Origin: Paenibacillus sp. FSL H7-0331
GTDB lineage: Bacteria; Bacillota; Bacilli; Paenibacillales; NBRC-103111
Assembly (NCBI RefSeq): GCF_001956045.1
Contig: NZ_MRTH01000027.1
Location: forward strand, 1 to 64,000
Direction: 5' to 3'
DNA length: 64,000 nt
This document shows positions 63,423-64,000 of this stretch, one piece after another. The notes beneath the pieces are model-generated. The model searched no databases. It was given only the letters and a program-made list of their open reading frames with translations, and had not been told where the DNA came from. The position numbers were made by a program, and so were the translations under genes. The first letter of the stretch is position 1; every line of letters begins with the position of its first letter.

Positions 63423-64000
63423 GTGGTGGCAAAACAGCATACTCAATTGGAACCCAGAACCACCAAAGCATCGGCGGGAAAGCTAAGATCTAACGAGAAC
63501 CCGTATCTCGCCAATATCCAAAAACACTGGATGTTGTATGTGATGATCCTGCCCGGCGTGCTTTATTTTCTTGTTTTTAAATACGTACCGCTGGCGGGAA
63601 GCGTAATCGCGTTTCAGAATTATCAGATTTTCAAGGGCATGATGGGAAGCTCCTGGGTCGGTCTGGATAACTTCAAGTTTATCTTTACATACCAGGATTT
63701 TTACTATGTATTGAGAAACACGGCGATCATCGCTCTGTATAAGCTGTTATTCGGCTTCCCGGCGCCGATCATCCTGGCGCTCCTGTTAAATGAAGTGAGG
63801 CTGATGTTGGCCAAACGGGTGGTGCAGAGCTTGTTCTACCTCCCGCACTTTTTATCGTGGGTCGTCGTTGGCGGTATTGTGTTCGAGCTGCTATCGACTC
63901 AGGGCGTGGCCAACATGGTACGGAGTTGGTTTGGACTTGACCCGATCCTGTTCATGCAGGAGCAAAAGTTTTTCCGGTTGATCGTCGTGCTATCCGGGAT
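63423..64000 (+). CDS. sugar ABC transporter permease (LplB/YtcP partner type), partial
   Basis: The open frame runs off the right edge. After AAAGGAGG and a GTG-GTG start, a basic cytoplasmic tail is followed by the first membrane helix (WMLYVMILPGVLYFLVFKYV), then AGSVIAFQNYQIFKG, WVGLDNFKFIF and the next helices (IIALYKLLFGFPAPIILALL, SLFYLPHFLSWVVVGGIVFE). This matches the LplB-type permeases of Bacillota that import oligosaccharides with a partner permease and a lipoprotein; those should lie to the right. About 193 residues are present of an expected ~310. The EAA loop is beyond the edge. Confidence 0.9.
   Translation, partial: MVAKQHTQLEPRTTKASAGKLRSNENPYLANIQKHWMLYVMILPGVLYFLVFKYVPLAGSVIAFQNYQIFKGMMGSSWVGLDNFKFIFTYQDFYYVLRNTAIIALYKLLFGFPAPIILALLLNEVRLMLAKRVVQSLFYLPHFLSWVVVGGIVFELLSTQGVANMVRSWFGLDPILFMQEQKFFRLIVVLSG

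Noticed and set aside
1..64000. CRISPR arrays, rRNA or tRNA genes, complete insertion sequences
   Set aside because: No regularly spaced repeats, no rRNA or tRNA signatures and no transposase of an IS family were seen; the Rpn genes are the only transposase-related ones.

Overview
The window looks like chromosomal DNA of a Gram-positive, spore-former-type Bacillota, most likely Paenibacillus or a close relative. The signs are strong AGGAGG-type ribosome binding sites with frequent GTG/TTG starts, a giant secreted protein ending in S-layer homology (SLH) repeats, several lipoproteins with Gram-positive lipoboxes, paired OmpR/HisKA two-component systems, AraC regulators beside sugar-type genes, a YdbS/YdbT-like membrane PH-domain pair, and an LplB-type sugar ABC permease cut by the right edge. 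The genus is an inference; no rRNA or tRNA gene is present to anchor it.

Layout. (1) 1-9.6 kb is a visibly A+T-rich accessory block, all on the + strand: a DEAH helicase, a small orphan protein, a PD-(D/E)XK nuclease-like protein, a DUF2971 protein, a 1040-aa sacsin/Hsp90-type HATPase, and a tightly coupled AlbA_2-TIR protein. It reads as a defence island, and the last two genes look like a sensor/effector pair. (2) 9.6-11.5 kb holds gene debris and two Rpn (PD-(D/E)XK_2) genes, one a 5'-truncated copy of the other. (3) 11.7-14.6 kb is cysD-cysN; the C-terminal APS-kinase part of CysN is degenerate. (4) 14.7-18.8 kb has a SnoaL-like protein, an AraC regulator, an orphan protein, and an XRE repressor with three regularly built operator-like sites. 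(5) 18.8-25.9 kb has a divergent arrangement: MoxR AAA+ ATPase plus a metallopeptidase-like/VWA protein on the minus strand (the VWA gene carries an apparent +1 frameshift), and the Hen1-Pnkp RNA repair operon on the plus strand, with a nested stem-loop in the gap between them.

(6) 25.9-27.1 kb is a gene graveyard (half an MFS gene broken by a perfect 21-bp inverted repeat, and an SDR fragment). (7) 27.1-30.4 kb is a Gfo/Idh/MocA oxidoreductase plus a sugar-isomerase-like TIM barrel, divergent from an AraC regulator. (8) 30.5-32.9 kb is a TetR-DUF4097-acyltransferase operon; the acyltransferase has an apparent -1 frameshift in a G run. (9) 33.4-42.2 kb is the 2914-aa kelch/cadherin-like/SLH protein. 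(10) 42.4-49.2 kb has lipoproteins, a membrane serine hydrolase followed by a two-component system, a DUF1801 protein and a sirtuin. (11) 49.3-56.1 kb is a compact run: solute-binding lipoprotein, response regulator, histidine kinase, LolA-like lipoprotein and two PH-domain membrane proteins. (12) 56.2-64 kb has an NAD-dependent epimerase, an L,D-transpeptidase with an unusual promoter/uORF leader, a DEAD-box RNA helicase, a flippase behind a promoter overlapped by an 18-bp direct repeat, a DUF4386 protein and the truncated ABC permease.

The most promising material for new biology is the HATPase + AlbA/TIR pair and its companions (5.3-9.6 kb), the structured element beside the RNA repair operon (21.85-21.92 kb), and several clear operator architectures (18.25-18.41, 57.36-57.51, 60.65-60.72 kb).
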